Shown piece after piece: positions 16,475 to 25,307 of a stretch of 41,065 bases of DNA. How positions within the stretch are numbered: the stretch's first letter is position 1; each line of letters begins with the position of its first letter. The stretch comes from an uncultured Coriobacteriaceae bacterium (GTDB lineage: Bacteria > Actinomycetota > Coriobacteriia > Coriobacteriales > Atopobiaceae), in assembly GCA_902766445.1 (NCBI GenBank), contig CACXDP010000288.1:1-41065 (forward strand), given 5' to 3'. Both the position numbers and the translations under genes were made by a program. The notes below the pieces were generated by a model that had not been told where the DNA came from, made no database searches, and saw nothing but the letters and a program-made list of their open reading frames with translations.

Positions 16475-17245
16475 ATGCGTAGAAGCTCGTTGGGTTCCGC
16501 CCACTCGGTGTGGGCCGCGCTTCTCGAGGCGGTTGCAGTCGCGTTCGTCCTGCTCGCATCGCTGTGGGCGCCTGTCACGGCTTATGCCCGGCAGGAAGCC
16601 TTGCGGGTGGACGATCAGGCTGGCCTGTTGACCGCTGAGGAAGAGCGTTCTTTGCAAGGAAGGTACGCGTCGCTATCCAGATACGTGGACGCGGGATTCG
16701 TGACGACTACAAATCCCGGCGGGAGCACCGAGAGCTTCTGCAACGCCTACGTGAACCGTGAGTTCGGAAGCGACCCTGCGGTCATCTTTGCCATCGACAT
16801 GAATAATCGCAACATCTACGTATATGCGAACCAAGCGGGGCTTAGCGTCATATCACAGGCCGACGCACGGGCGATCACAGACAATATCTACCAGTATGCC
16901 AGTAGGGGGGAGTACTACGAGTGTGCCGACGCCGCCTTTTCGCAGATTCTTGCCAAGTGTCAGGGAGGCGGCATCGCGAGGCCGGTCAAGCACATCACGA
17001 ATGCCCTCATAGCCGTCGTGCTGGGCGTTCTCATCAACTATTGGGCCTGCGTATACGTGCGTGCCAAGGCGCGGGGCAATGCCGACGAGGGAATGGCTTT
17101 GCAGATTGAGAAGACGATGCCAAACTTTGAACTAGATGATCCCGTCCTCATAAAGACAGAGCGAGTCTATCGTAGTAGCGACTCTGGCGGAGACGGAGGC
17201 GGCGGCGGAGGCGGCGGAAGAGGTGGTGGTGGACACAGCTTCTAG
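16475..17245 (+). CDS. TPM-domain (YgcG-like) membrane protein
   Basis: The 256-residue call starts at ATG 16475, after GAGAGGAGGTG that overlaps the end of the previous gene, so the two form an operon. An N-terminal signal/anchor (VAVAFVLLASLWAPVTAYA) is followed by a TPM domain: DDQAGLLTAEEERSL, then FAIDMNNRNIYVYAN. A membrane helix (ALIAVVLGVLINYWACVYV) follows, then a cytoplasmic tail ending in a Gly-rich stretch and HSF. The TPM fold is exported and its function is not well established (phosphatase and photosystem-repair roles in plants); the Gly-rich tail is typical of bacterial members. Confidence 0.82.
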   Translation: MRRSSLGSAHSVWAALLEAVAVAFVLLASLWAPVTAYARQEALRVDDQAGLLTAEEERSLQGRYASLSRYVDAGFVTTTNPGGSTESFCNAYVNREFGSDPAVIFAIDMNNRNIYVYANQAGLSVISQADARAITDNIYQYASRGEYYECADAAFSQILAKCQGGGIARPVKHITNALIAVVLGVLINYWACVYVRAKARGNADEGMALQIEKTMPNFELDDPVLIKTERVYRSSDSGGDGGGGGGGGRGGGGHSF

Positions 17246-17259
17246 CCGTCTATGCGGAC

Positions 17260-17287
17260 GGGGCGCTTGTACAAGCGCCCCTTTACC
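17260..17287. terminator. Perfect palindromic terminator between convergent genes
   Basis: GGGGCGCTTGT (17260-17270) pairs exactly with ACAAGCGCCCC (17271-17281) and is followed by a short TTT. It separates the TPM gene (plus) from the XRE gene (minus) and could work in both directions. Its centre CTTGTACAAG recurs at three other places in the window. Confidence 0.8.
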
Positions 17288-17293
17288 ATTCCG

Positions 17294-17572
17294 CTATGAT
17301 GGTGGCGCCAGCTGCGGCGTGACGCGTCGAGTGAGCGAATCGGCGTCATCGAAGTTGACCAGCACGTGCGGGGCAACGCCGAGTCCTGCGGCGATGCGTT
17401 CCACCATGTCGTAGGTGGGACTTGCTGCAGCGGTCTCTAGCTTACGTAGGTATGTCCTGCTGATGCCTATCATCAGCGAGAACTTACGTGTAGAGAGACC
17501 CTGCTCAACGCGCAGCGATCGAATGCGCTCTGCGAGCTCGGAGCGGTGCGAAGTATAGTCTGTGTGTTCCAT
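17294..17572 (-). CDS. XRE-family HTH transcriptional regulator
   Basis: This small protein of 92 residues is essentially a lone HTH_3 domain: RSELAERIRSLRVEQGLSTR, then LMIGISRTYLRKLE (recognition helix region) and PTYDMVERIAAGLGVAPHVL. I choose ATG 17572; GTG 17578 in frame is possible, and neither has a clear ribosome binding site. It is divergent from the lipoprotein gene at 17834 and convergent with the TPM gene. A dyad-symmetric 18-bp motif lies 34 bases upstream of its start and recurs before two other units downstream, making this protein the obvious candidate to bind it; that is inference. Confidence 0.88.
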   Translation of the reverse strand: MEHTDYTSHRSELAERIRSLRVEQGLSTRKFSLMIGISRTYLRKLETAAASPTYDMVERIAAGLGVAPHVLVNFDDADSLTRRVTPQLAPPS

Positions 17573-17605
17573 GCCCACGATGCTAGACTCATGAAGTCAT
17601 GAAGA

Positions 17606-17627
17606 GGGAAACTAAAGTGTGCCATAT
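17606..17627 (+). promoter_or_regulatory. Candidate operator, copy A (GG-N3-ACWAWAGT-N3-CC)
   Basis: This copy reads GG-GAA-ACTAAAGT-GTG-CC followed by ATAT. It lies between the divergent XRE gene and the lipoprotein gene. It shares 22 aligned positions with copies at 18831 and 25308 and has partial two-fold symmetry, as expected for a dimeric HTH regulator. Confidence 0.55.
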
Positions 17628-17663
17628 GCTCAAGGATGCCACATGCGGCATACGTTCGATTTT

Positions 17664-17730
17664 GCTGAATTAGCTGAATTAGTTTTCAGATATTTGCGCT
17701 ACGACTATAACCCGGACTATCTCAGACTAT
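17664..17730. repeat. Short direct repeats in the xre-lipoprotein intergenic region
   Basis: A 9-bp unit GCTGAATTA is repeated in tandem at 17664-17681. Downstream, GACTAT occurs three times, at 17703-17708, 17715-17720 and 17725-17730. The region is AT-richer than its surroundings. These could be regulator half-sites or slippage products. A TATTAT-like -10 for the lipoprotein may lie near 17780, but no -35 is clear. Confidence 0.45.
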
Positions 17731-17833
17731 ATCTCGGTGAACGGTGAGTGGTTTTGTGGGTGACCTCATGGCGTTTGGTTATTATAGTTGTATGGATATG
17801 GCCTAGGAATGGGTTGAAGTGAGGGGGACAGTT

Positions 17834-18727
17834 ATGCGTAAGGAAAAAATCGGGGCAGTAATGGGAAGCGCGATGCTCGTGATGTCGTTGCTTGGAGGGT
17901 GCGGAGCGCCGTCCGATCCTGCAGCGGTACAGGATAATGCGCCAGCGGTACAGACGATACCGGATCCGACGAATGCGGCTGAGCTTTACGAGCGGTATAT
18001 GGCAAACGAGAATCACGACAACTACCACATGAGCATGACGTTCGACATGGGTATGACGATGGTGGGCGAGGAAATAAAGACGACAATGGTTGAGGAGGTA
18101 GACACTGCCGGCAACGGAGCTCATGGCACAATAAAGGCGTTGGCGAACGACGAAACAACGGAGACGGAACTCTACGTTGCAGAGGAGGACGGGTCGTATG
18201 CTGCGTATGTCAAGGAACCTGAAACCGACACTTGGATGAGACAGGAATACGGATACGCTAGTCCCACAGATGTGGATTCGCTTTTTGGGGACGAAGGTAA
18301 GTACGCTGACGCCGAGTTCGAGAAGACCGATGATGGCTATTTGGTGACGATTAGTGGTCTCGGTGCAGAGGAGTTGTCCTCGCAGCTTGGCTCTCTCGAT
18401 TCTCTCGGCACGGACGTAGCCGATGCAGTCCAGGACGCATTCAAGAATACAACAATGGTCGTCGAGTTCGACAAGGATTGCCTGCCAAGAAAGGCGAGTT
18501 TTGGGGTGAACATCCCTCTCGAGGATACGAGTGTGGGATCTCTCATCTCGAACATTGCCTATGACATGACGATGAAGATGGACTCCTACGGGACAATCGA
18601 CCCCGAGTCCGTTGCCCTTCCTGAAAGTATCAAGAAGTCGGCGGTAGTCTCGGATGCGACGACGGAACCGCAGCTGCCCTTAAGCGAGAACGACAAAGGA
18701 GTCGCTAGCGACGGCAAAGACAACTAA
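17834..18727 (+). CDS. Secreted lipoprotein, function unknown
   Basis: ATG 17834 follows AGGGGGACAGTT; GTG 17819 in frame is less likely. The 297-residue protein has a lipoprotein signal (MRKEKIGAVMGSAMLVMS, then LLGGC) and a Thr/Met-rich β-rich body with alternating patterns such as YHMSMTFDMGMTM and TTMVVEFDKDCLPRK. This style is seen in LolA/LppX-like or DUF6612-type lipoproteins, but I do not firmly recognise a family. The last 30 residues are hydrophilic and probably disordered. It likely sits on the outer face of the membrane. Candidate operator A lies upstream and it is closed by a hairpin at 18765. Confidence 0.82.
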   Translation: MRKEKIGAVMGSAMLVMSLLGGCGAPSDPAAVQDNAPAVQTIPDPTNAAELYERYMANENHDNYHMSMTFDMGMTMVGEEIKTTMVEEVDTAGNGAHGTIKALANDETTETELYVAEEDGSYAAYVKEPETDTWMRQEYGYASPTDVDSLFGDEGKYADAEFEKTDDGYLVTISGLGAEELSSQLGSLDSLGTDVADAVQDAFKNTTMVVEFDKDCLPRKASFGVNIPLEDTSVGSLISNIAYDMTMKMDSYGTIDPESVALPESIKKSAVVSDATTEPQLPLSENDKGVASDGKDN

Positions 18728-18764
18728 GAGCGCTAAAAGCAATTCTCAAACTAATAACGCCATC

Positions 18765-18791
18765 CATCGGCGCGCTTTTGGCGCGCCGATG
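18765..18791. terminator. 11-bp hairpin downstream of the lipoprotein
   Basis: CATCGGCGCGC (18765-18775) pairs perfectly with GCGCGCCGATG (18781-18791) across a TTTTG loop. There is no following T-run, so it is a hairpin with probable termination or RNA-stabilising effect rather than a textbook intrinsic terminator. Confidence 0.6.
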
Positions 18792-18830
18792 CGCTTAAGA
18801 AACGGCCTGTGGGCGAACGTGGACCAAAGT

Positions 18831-18852
18831 GGATAACAATAGTGTCCCACTT
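18831..18852 (+). promoter_or_regulatory. Candidate operator, copy B (GG-N3-ACWAWAGT-N3-CC)
   Basis: This copy reads GG-ATA-ACAATAGT-GTC-CC followed by ACTT. It ends 15 bases before ATG 18868, which has GAGAGGAG as its ribosome binding site. A bound protein would therefore overlap the start of the propeller-kinase-FHA operon. Confidence 0.55.
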
Positions 18853-18867
18853 ATGAGAGAGGAGCTC

Positions 18868-18957
18868 ATGGATGGTGACGTTTACTTCATCGATTGTGAC
18901 CTGCAGCAGACTCTCAAGATAAGCGGCCTCGAGTCGTATACGGGAGAGGGTAAGTAG
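18868..18957 (+). CDS. Short ORF: leader peptide or frameshifted start of the propeller gene
   Basis: ATG 18868 has a strong site (GAGAGGAGCTC) and encodes 29 residues beginning MDGDVYFIDCDLQQTLKISG, then stops at TAG 18955. The long propeller frame downstream (+1 relative to this one) is open from 18923, just after a stop at 18920-18922, and reads RIRERVSSAITVNAV before its first GTG. That first GTG has no ribosome binding site. A single-base indel near 18930-18950 would join the two into one protein. Either this is the true N-terminus broken by a frameshift (real or a sequence error), or it is a translated leader coupling into the long frame. Confidence 0.5.
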   Translation: MDGDVYFIDCDLQQTLKISGLESYTGEGK

Positions 18958-18967
18958 CGCGATTACG

Positions 18968-21823
18968 GTGAATGCCGTGGCGCTTGGCGCTGTCACCGTA
19001 TGTGTTGGAGATATCACCAATGATGGCAAAATCGCGGGTGGACGCTTGTATTTGGCGGCCGCCTGCGGTTTTCTATCATCAGAACGTGCGGATGGCATGG
19101 CCGACGATGAGTATGGGAGGATGGCGGCCAAGGGCCATGTAGTTTGGAGGCAGGTCGTGGCGGTGGTTGCTGACAAGCTCGATGGACTTCCTATCGTGCG
19201 CCAAGCTCGGCGGCGGTGGCTTTTGATGGGAGTTGTGGTGGGAGCGGCAGTTGCGTGCGCGTTGTGCGTGGCTGTGGTCGCTTGCCAGAATTACCCGCGT
19301 CCGGAGGAGGAGACCGCGCGTCAGGTGCTTGCAAGCGAGTCGGAGCTCTTGGCGGCCGAGGCAGAAGATCTTCTGGGTCGGGGTGACGTGGATCAGGCGG
19401 TGCAGGTTGCAATGAGCGCTTTACCCAAAGGTGCCGACGATAACGATGTCCCCTTCGTTCCCGCTGCGCAGATGGCGTTGGAAGATGCGCTGGGCGTCTA
19501 TCCAAAAGACGGCGTGTGGGCACCGAGCTTCTTCTCACGTTATAGACTGCAACAGAAAGGGTGTGCGTACAGCGATTCTGGGTTGCTCGCGGCCTTCGAT
19601 CGTGCGGGCAACGCGGTGATATGCGATGTGGACGAAGGGGTACAGAAGGCGCTCATAGACATATCGGCCAAGGGCAAGGAAGCTGCGGCATCGAACGGCA
19701 AGAAACAGCTGTGCTTTGTGGGCGAGAGAATCGTTTGTGCCGGATGTGGCACCGTCTCATGCTACGAGATTGAGGATGGCAGCCAACTCTGGAATCTGGA
19801 GATGGGAGATGGCTCCTCGTTGGCTGCGTGTGCTGTGTCATCCGATGCGAAGACACTTGCGATACTCGCACGTCCTACGGGTAGTGTTCCCGCACTCAAT
19901 GTGATTGACGTGGACACAGGCGAGTTACGAAAAACCGAGCTGTCAGGATTTGAGAAGCGAAATGATGGCGCTGATAGCATAGCGGTTGCCTTCGATGAGA
20001 GCGGTTCGCGTGTTGCATGTGGCATTGATGGTGTCATGGTCGTTGTGAACCTTGCGGATGGGAGTATGGCACAAGCGTCTTTGGGGTTGCCATTGGCCGA
20101 GGACGTTGGCTTTTTTGGCGATGAGGTTATGGCGGTGTCTGCGGACTCTTCCGGAGTTAAAGCGTGCGCGCAAGCGTTTGGCTCGGACCTCAGTGAATTG
20201 TGGTCACATGAGGACGAGGGTGTGAACGGATTCGATGCAGATGGCATGATGCTTGCGTCACGGACCTGCATCTGTGGACAGCAGGGATTCGGTAAAGAGC
20301 CGTTGGTCTTCACGATCTTGCAAGGTGTTTTGGTGGGGTTGGACCCCCTTTCAGGCACGGAATCCTATCGACTTGAGCGCGACGCACCTATCATCGATTG
20401 CTTCTTCCAGCATGGAGGCGAGACCGATTCAGGTGCTACGGATGTTCTTCTGGCTGTGTCGAGTGCAGGCGAGGTGCTCATACGAACGCTTCAGGATAAA
20501 CAAGACAAAGGTTCTGCGAATGCCTACGACACTCGTCTCGGCGATACCACCGACGCGCGTTTTGTGCTACAAGATGGCGTATTGCATCTCGTGATGTGGT
20601 GTACAAATCCAGATAAGTGTCGGTCATACGTATTTGGTGGGCGTGGCATGATGCTCGACGAAGGGCAGGTTGCTGGCTTGCTCGATGCTGGTGCGTCATA
20701 TCGCTGGAGCGGTGATTGCCGCGTTGCGATGACGGATTCGGAGATTCTCTTGCTTGACGAGGCCTCGCTCGACCCGGTACTGCGCATTGACCTCTCTGCG
20801 CTCCCAAAGCTCGATCATTCCAAGGAAATGGAAGTTTGCTCATCAAAGGATGAGGTCCTGTATGTCTACGGTGCGCAGAAAGATGATGGGGCGGGGGGCA
20901 TAGCCGTCTACAAAGTCAGTACACGCGACGGTTCTGTCCTGGGTGAGTTTCCCCTTCGCGGCTTGGATTCGTCCTTTTTTGGCGATGGGGACATCAAGGA
21001 GCGGAGTACAAGGTCTGGTGAGAGATGTCTCTTGGCGTTCGATTCGTCAACGCTCCGAGTGCTTGATGCAGACGACGGAACAGTACTGCAGGACGTGTCC
21101 GTCGATGGAGGCATAGAGGCTGCATACCTTGTGGGTGACGTGCTGCTCGTATATCGCAGAGCCGATTCGCTCGATGTTGGGAGCTTCGAGACGTTTGACG
21201 TGACTAGCGGTGATCCTTTGGACGTGGGCATAGGATCCTATGCCGTTTGGGACGATAACAAGAGATACATAGCGGTGGATGAGGGTGCCGAGCAAGTGGC
21301 AATTGGCTGCTCGGATGGCGTTGTACGACTGTTTGACATAAGCAACCAGTCGATGTTGTGGGAGTCTTCGGAGATTACCCTCGGGATACGAGCCCTGTAT
21401 ATAGTGCCCGATAGTGGTCGCGTGCTGCTGCAGGACGAGCATGGGCATCTTATGCTGCTTTCCGGTGCGGATGGTAGTGTGCTTGCGGCATCCTCTGCGA
21501 TTGTGCCTCCCCTCGACTGGTTTAGTAAGATAGACAAAGGGGATACGTGTATCGGCTACTACAAGAACCCCGGCTTGGCTCAGAACACTGGTATCGTGGT
21601 CATCTCGACAGCCAATGAGGAGTTTGGACCAGTGAGTACCATACGCTACGGCATGTTCGCCAATGCGGATGCATCGCGCGTGGCTATCTGGGACGTGTTT
21701 CGCGACCAACCTGTGATTGCCCGCAGGCTCACGCTTGACCAGCTGCTGGAGATGGGGGAAATCATCGCTCAGTCGCGACCACTCAATGACATGGAGTGTC
21801 TTGTCTATAAGACGCATAGATAG
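18968..21823 (+). CDS. Membrane-anchored WD40/PQQ-like propeller protein
   Basis: This 951-residue frame starts at GTG 18968, without a ribosome binding site; the true start may be ATG 18868 through a frameshift. Residues 1-82 are a cytoplasmic region I do not recognise. Residues 84-106 are a membrane helix after ARRRW. Residues about 115-165 form a helical linker (SESELLAAEAEDLLGRGD, then AVQVAMSALP and VPFVPAAQMALEDAL), like the linker that in TIR- or kinase-linked WD40 proteins joins the membrane helix to the propeller. The remainder has repeated blades such as VIDVDTGELRKTEL, VLDADDGTVLQD, VRLFDISNQSMLWES and LSGADGSVLAAS. The propeller is predicted outside. It is followed after eight bases by the kinase gene. 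Confidence 0.78.
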   Translation: MNAVALGAVTVCVGDITNDGKIAGGRLYLAAACGFLSSERADGMADDEYGRMAAKGHVVWRQVVAVVADKLDGLPIVRQARRRWLLMGVVVGAAVACALCVAVVACQNYPRPEEETARQVLASESELLAAEAEDLLGRGDVDQAVQVAMSALPKGADDNDVPFVPAAQMALEDALGVYPKDGVWAPSFFSRYRLQQKGCAYSDSGLLAAFDRAGNAVICDVDEGVQKALIDISAKGKEAAASNGKKQLCFVGERIVCAGCGTVSCYEIEDGSQLWNLEMGDGSSLAACAVSSDAKTLAILARPTGSVPALNVIDVDTGELRKTELSGFEKRNDGADSIAVAFDESGSRVACGIDGVMVVVNLADGSMAQASLGLPLAEDVGFFGDEVMAVSADSSGVKACAQAFGSDLSELWSHEDEGVNGFDADGMMLASRTCICGQQGFGKEPLVFTILQGVLVGLDPLSGTESYRLERDAPIIDCFFQHGGETDSGATDVLLAVSSAGEVLIRTLQDKQDKGSANAYDTRLGDTTDARFVLQDGVLHLVMWCTNPDKCRSYVFGGRGMMLDEGQVAGLLDAGASYRWSGDCRVAMTDSEILLLDEASLDPVLRIDLSALPKLDHSKEMEVCSSKDEVLYVYGAQKDDGAGGIAVYKVSTRDGSVLGEFPLRGLDSSFFGDGDIKERSTRSGERCLLAFDSSTLRVLDADDGTVLQDVSVDGGIEAAYLVGDVLLVYRRADSLDVGSFETFDVTSGDPLDVGIGSYAVWDDNKRYIAVDEGAEQVAIGCSDGVVRLFDISNQSMLWESSEITLGIRALYIVPDSGRVLLQDEHGHLMLLSGADGSVLAASSAIVPPLDWFSKIDKGDTCIGYYKNPGLAQNTGIVVISTANEEFGPVSTIRYGMFANADASRVAIWDVFRDQPVIARRLTLDQLLEMGEIIAQSRPLNDMECLVYKTHR

Positions 21824-21831
21824 GAAATCGC

Positions 21832-23763
21832 ATGTTTTCCGTCGAGGATGTATGGACGCAATGGCAAACGCAGGAGCGCTTAGGTGAGGGAGCGTTTGGT
21901 ACCGTGTGGCGTGTCATATGCTCAAAAGGGGGGCGTGATGCGGTTGCTGCTGTAAAGCTTATCGAGATACATCGCGATGATGCCGAGTTCGTGGCATTGC
22001 GGGACATGGGTCTTGGGGATAGCGATACCGACGGGATGGTTGAGGCGCGCGCGATGGATGTGCTGTCCGAGATTGAGGCGATGGATGCGCTCAAGGATTG
22101 TCCGCACATCGTACGTATAGAAGACTATCGTTTGGTGGAGCTCCCCGAAGGTGCGGGGTATGCCATTGCAATTCGGATGGAGTTGCTGACGTCTTTGCCG
22201 GATTACGTACGTGCGGCTGGTGCTCTCTCTCGTGCGGAGGTTGTGCGCATGGGCATAGAGCTGTGTCGTGCGCTCGAGGCATGTCACAACAAGGGGTTCA
22301 TCCATCGAGACGTCAAGCCCTCGAATGTGTTTGTGGGGCCTGACGGTAGGTATAAGCTAGGAGACTTTGGTATCGCGCGAAGGCTTGAGCGAGAGACGGC
22401 CCAGACTATGACGCGCAAGGGAACTGGCCCTTACATGGCTCCCGAAGTGTACTTCGGCGAGCGGTATGCCGCTGATATAGACATCTATTCGCTGGGCATC
22501 GTGCTCTATCGCTATCTAAACGGGTTGCGGTTTCCGTTTCTTCCGTTGGCTCCGGCCCCGATTGGAAGTCGCGACATGGAGTCGGCGGAACGTCGAAGGC
22601 TGCGGGGCGAAGAGATGCCTTTGCCTGCTGAAGCGGGTGAGGAGCTGGGTCTCATCGTATGCCGGGCATGTGCATATGATTCAGCGCGTCGATACGCGGG
22701 AGCGGCTGACTTGCGGGAGGATTTGGAGAAGTGGCTCGATTCGCACGGGACAGAAGCTGAAGGCCGTGTGCATGTCGGAGATTTCGATGAGAGGCCAGAT
22801 AAGGCGGACCCCGGCTCCTCGTTGGTTGAGGCTCTCTCTGGCAGATTGTCTCGGAGGAGATTTGTAGGCGCCTGCATCGGATTGGGGCTTGCCGCATCAG
22901 TGGGCTTCGTCTCGGCATTGCGCCACTCGCTCGGTTCGCGTGGGGATGATTCTCACAAGTTTGTGGACATCTCTGCCGGCGACTACCATAGCGTTGCTGT
23001 GCGGGCTGATGGAACTGTCATTGCCTGTGGCAATAACGGTTCTGGTCAGTGCGAGGTGGATGCGTGGAACGATATCGTAGCAGTAGCCGCAGGTGCCGCC
23101 CATACTGTTGGTCTATGTGCGGACGGCACGGTCGTGGCTTGCGGAGAAAACAGGTTCGGGCAGTGTGACGTGTTTGGATGGAAGGACGTTACGTCCATTG
23201 CGGCAGGCCATTCTCATACGGTTGCGCTGTGTAAGGATGGGGCGGTGGTCGCGTGTGGCAACAACGAGTCTGGCCAGTGTGAGGTGACGTCTTGGGCAAA
23301 TGTCTCGTCGTTGGCAGCAGGTGCATCGCACACGGTTGGCCTGTGTGCGGATGGTACGGTGGCTGCTTGTGGCGGCGACAGGGAAGGACAGCTCGACGTG
23401 TCCGGTTGGGCTGACGTGAGGGCGGTCTCGGCGGGGCCAACGCATACGGTGGCGCTTCTCGCGGATGGGTCGCTGGTATCGACGGGAACGGGCTACTTTT
23501 GTGGCATGGTTGGCATGGCACGTCTTTCCAGCGTGGTAGCCGTCTCGACCGGGGCGTGTGGAACAGCTGCGACTCTTTCGGACGGTACCGTAGTGATTGT
23601 CGGTTCGATGAGACGCGAGGCTGAGGCGAATGATCTGCGTGCTTGGCGTGGCGCCAAAGTGATAGGCGTCGGGGATGAGCATATGATTGGAGTCAATCCG
23701 GATGGCATTGTGGTAGCCATGGGTTCTAATGCATATGGCCAGTGTGAGGTGGGCGTATGGTAG
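21832..23763 (+). CDS. Transmembrane Ser/Thr protein kinase with RCC1-like outer domain
   Basis: This 643-residue Hanks-type kinase has the P-loop GEGAFGTV at 18-25, catalytic Lys42 (AVK), HRDVKPSN at 158-165, DFG at 178-180 and APE at 203-205. All key catalytic residues are present. A hydrophobic helix at about 344-363 (FVGACIGLGLAASVGFVSAL) follows the kinase and a juxtamembrane linker. Residues about 373-643 contain some seven RCC1-like repeats of the type AGDYHSVAVRADGTVIACG and GQCEV, predicted to fold as a seven-bladed propeller outside the cell. PASTA-type kinases share this topology but use PASTA rather than RCC1 as the outer sensor. ATAGGAAAT precedes the ATG. The FHA gene overlaps its 3' end. 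Confidence 0.93.
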   Translation: MFSVEDVWTQWQTQERLGEGAFGTVWRVICSKGGRDAVAAVKLIEIHRDDAEFVALRDMGLGDSDTDGMVEARAMDVLSEIEAMDALKDCPHIVRIEDYRLVELPEGAGYAIAIRMELLTSLPDYVRAAGALSRAEVVRMGIELCRALEACHNKGFIHRDVKPSNVFVGPDGRYKLGDFGIARRLERETAQTMTRKGTGPYMAPEVYFGERYAADIDIYSLGIVLYRYLNGLRFPFLPLAPAPIGSRDMESAERRRLRGEEMPLPAEAGEELGLIVCRACAYDSARRYAGAADLREDLEKWLDSHGTEAEGRVHVGDFDERPDKADPGSSLVEALSGRLSRRRFVGACIGLGLAASVGFVSALRHSLGSRGDDSHKFVDISAGDYHSVAVRADGTVIACGNNGSGQCEVDAWNDIVAVAAGAAHTVGLCADGTVVACGENRFGQCDVFGWKDVTSIAAGHSHTVALCKDGAVVACGNNESGQCEVTSWANVSSLAAGASHTVGLCADGTVAACGGDREGQLDVSGWADVRAVSAGPTHTVALLADGSLVSTGTGYFCGMVGMARLSSVVAVSTGACGTAATLSDGTVVIVGSMRREAEANDLRAWRGAKVIGVGDEHMIGVNPDGIVVAMGSNAYGQCEVGVW

Positions 23764-25070
23764 TTTCGACGACAACAAAGATCGTGAGGAGTGCCATGCC
23801 GAGAAGAGAGACGCAAACCAAGGCGAAGGCATTTGCGTTCGTGATGGATCAGCTCGCGTGGATTGGCGATGACTTACTGGTCGATGCCAATGGTGGGCGT
23901 CCACTTGGCGGATCGAGACCGTCAAAGCTCGCGTTTTGGTCGTGGCTGTTTCCTGAGATTGGAAACGATGCAGCTAAGCGGAGTCGCCTTCAAGCGGGAA
24001 AGCGCCCCGAGGAGCTGCTTCAGATTGTGGGACGACCTGATGGCAAGGGCATGGAAGGTATGGCCAATGCCAAGTTGAGCCTTGATGTGCTCGCTTCGTT
24101 TGACTTGGCTTGTGTGTTGGGATGGCGCATGCGCTGCGAGGATGGTCCCTTTGAGGAGTTGTTTTCCTCGGACGCTCATTTTGCGAAACGCTTTGATGGG
24201 GAGGCAATCGACACGTTTTTGCGTCTGCTCAATGATGATTTCGCTGGTTGCCAACCTTACAGCTTCGAAGGCCTTCAGGATGCGATTACGGCGGTTCGCT
24301 TGGGCATCTCGCGTGCAGAGGAGGGGTGCGTGTGTTCGTGGCGCATGGACTTCGAGCGCTATGCTGGCTATCTGGTACGGAAGCATCGTGTTGGTGGAAA
24401 GAAGCAGGACTGGCGCGCCGACCTCGCAACGCTTCTTTTGATGTCGGCACTCCTTGGTCCTAAAGACTGGCGCGCCGATCTGCTTATCGATACGCCAGAG
24501 AAGCATGAGAGCACTGCCGATTATGACTCGCAGTTTGCGGTATCAGCTGATAAGGTGCGGAGTGGGGGAGTCGCACGCAAGCTCGACGTGCGAAGCCGAT
24601 TCTTCCTCACGCGCGTGACCTTCGATTGCGACCCACCTGACGAGATGGACTGGTTCATCTGCGAAGGCGATATCGGTGGGGTAAACAGTGGTAGGGGACA
24701 GTTGCTTGCCATCCCGCTTGACGGCAAGACAAGGGTTGTGATGGCCCGAGGTCTCCCGAGATTCAGCGACGTTGGCGAGAGCGTGGAGGTGCCTCTAAAC
24801 TGCCGCGATGCCTCATCGAAAGCGCATCTTGCGCTCGCTCTGGAGGGCGGCGAGTGGTTGGCGCGTGACCTCGGGTCGACTAATGGTACGCTTGTCGTGA
24901 GCCGCGATGGGATGCGCCGGATGCTGTGGCGCAAGGAGGCGGGTGGTGATCAGGCCGTCATCCTTCGCAATGGGGATGTGATATGCATTGCGCCGAATCA
25001 CCATACTGGCCATGCGGTTCCCACTAACCCCGCATTCCTGTTTCATGCCGTTACCAATACGTGGTTCTAA
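23757..25070 (+). CDS. FHA-domain protein, probable partner of the kinase
   Basis: ATG 23757 overlaps the kinase stop by seven bases and is preceded by GTGAGGTGGG inside the kinase gene, so the two are translationally coupled. The 437-residue protein has an unrecognised, largely helical N-terminal two-thirds (Trp-rich segments such as FAFVMDQLAWIGDDLLVD and KLAFWSWLFPEIGND). A C-terminal FHA domain lies at about residues 343-420: DASSKAHLAL, WLARDLGSTNGTLV and LRNGDVICIAP. FHA domains bind phosphothreonine, so it is likely to read autophosphorylated kinase or its substrates. In this domain the usual first Arg/Ser pair is NCRDASSKAH, consistent with binding. No membrane segment is seen. Confidence 0.88.
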   Translation: MVVSTTTKIVRSAMPRRETQTKAKAFAFVMDQLAWIGDDLLVDANGGRPLGGSRPSKLAFWSWLFPEIGNDAAKRSRLQAGKRPEELLQIVGRPDGKGMEGMANAKLSLDVLASFDLACVLGWRMRCEDGPFEELFSSDAHFAKRFDGEAIDTFLRLLNDDFAGCQPYSFEGLQDAITAVRLGISRAEEGCVCSWRMDFERYAGYLVRKHRVGGKKQDWRADLATLLLMSALLGPKDWRADLLIDTPEKHESTADYDSQFAVSADKVRSGGVARKLDVRSRFFLTRVTFDCDPPDEMDWFICEGDIGGVNSGRGQLLAIPLDGKTRVVMARGLPRFSDVGESVEVPLNCRDASSKAHLALALEGGEWLARDLGSTNGTLVVSRDGMRRMLWRKEAGGDQAVILRNGDVICIAPNHHTGHAVPTNPAFLFHAVTNTWF

Positions 25071-25223
25071 GGGCCATTACCAGGTTCCCTGCGTGATTTA
25101 ACTGCGAGCGTCTCAATGCATGAGACGAGGGAAGGTGGTTGTACAAGTGCTCATATACCCGTGCGATAGCATGTTTTCAGGTCCAACCGACGAGGACAAA
25201 AGGACATCGACGGGGGTGAGGCA

Positions 25224-25289
25224 ATGAAGTCGAAGACAAAGAACTGCTGGCTTACACTGTGGCGAATCGTTTGCCTATCTAAGGAGTGA
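25224..25289 (+). CDS. Possible small ORF, 21 residues
   Basis: ATG 25224 is preceded by GGGGGTGAGG. The product begins MKSKTKNCWLTLWRIVCLSK and ends with Glu; it is short, basic and Trp/Cys-rich with a hydrophobic middle. No family is recognised. The close, partly overlapping ribosome binding site and tiny length make chance likely. Confidence 0.2.
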   Translation: MKSKTKNCWLTLWRIVCLSKE

Positions 25290-25307
25290 GGCCACATACC
25301 GATGAAT

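Noticed and set aside
18968-19215. TIR domain at the N-terminus of the propeller protein
   Set aside because: The helical linker resembles that of TIR-WD40 proteins, but the preceding 80 residues lack the TIR length and its conserved (F/V)ISY and Glu motifs.
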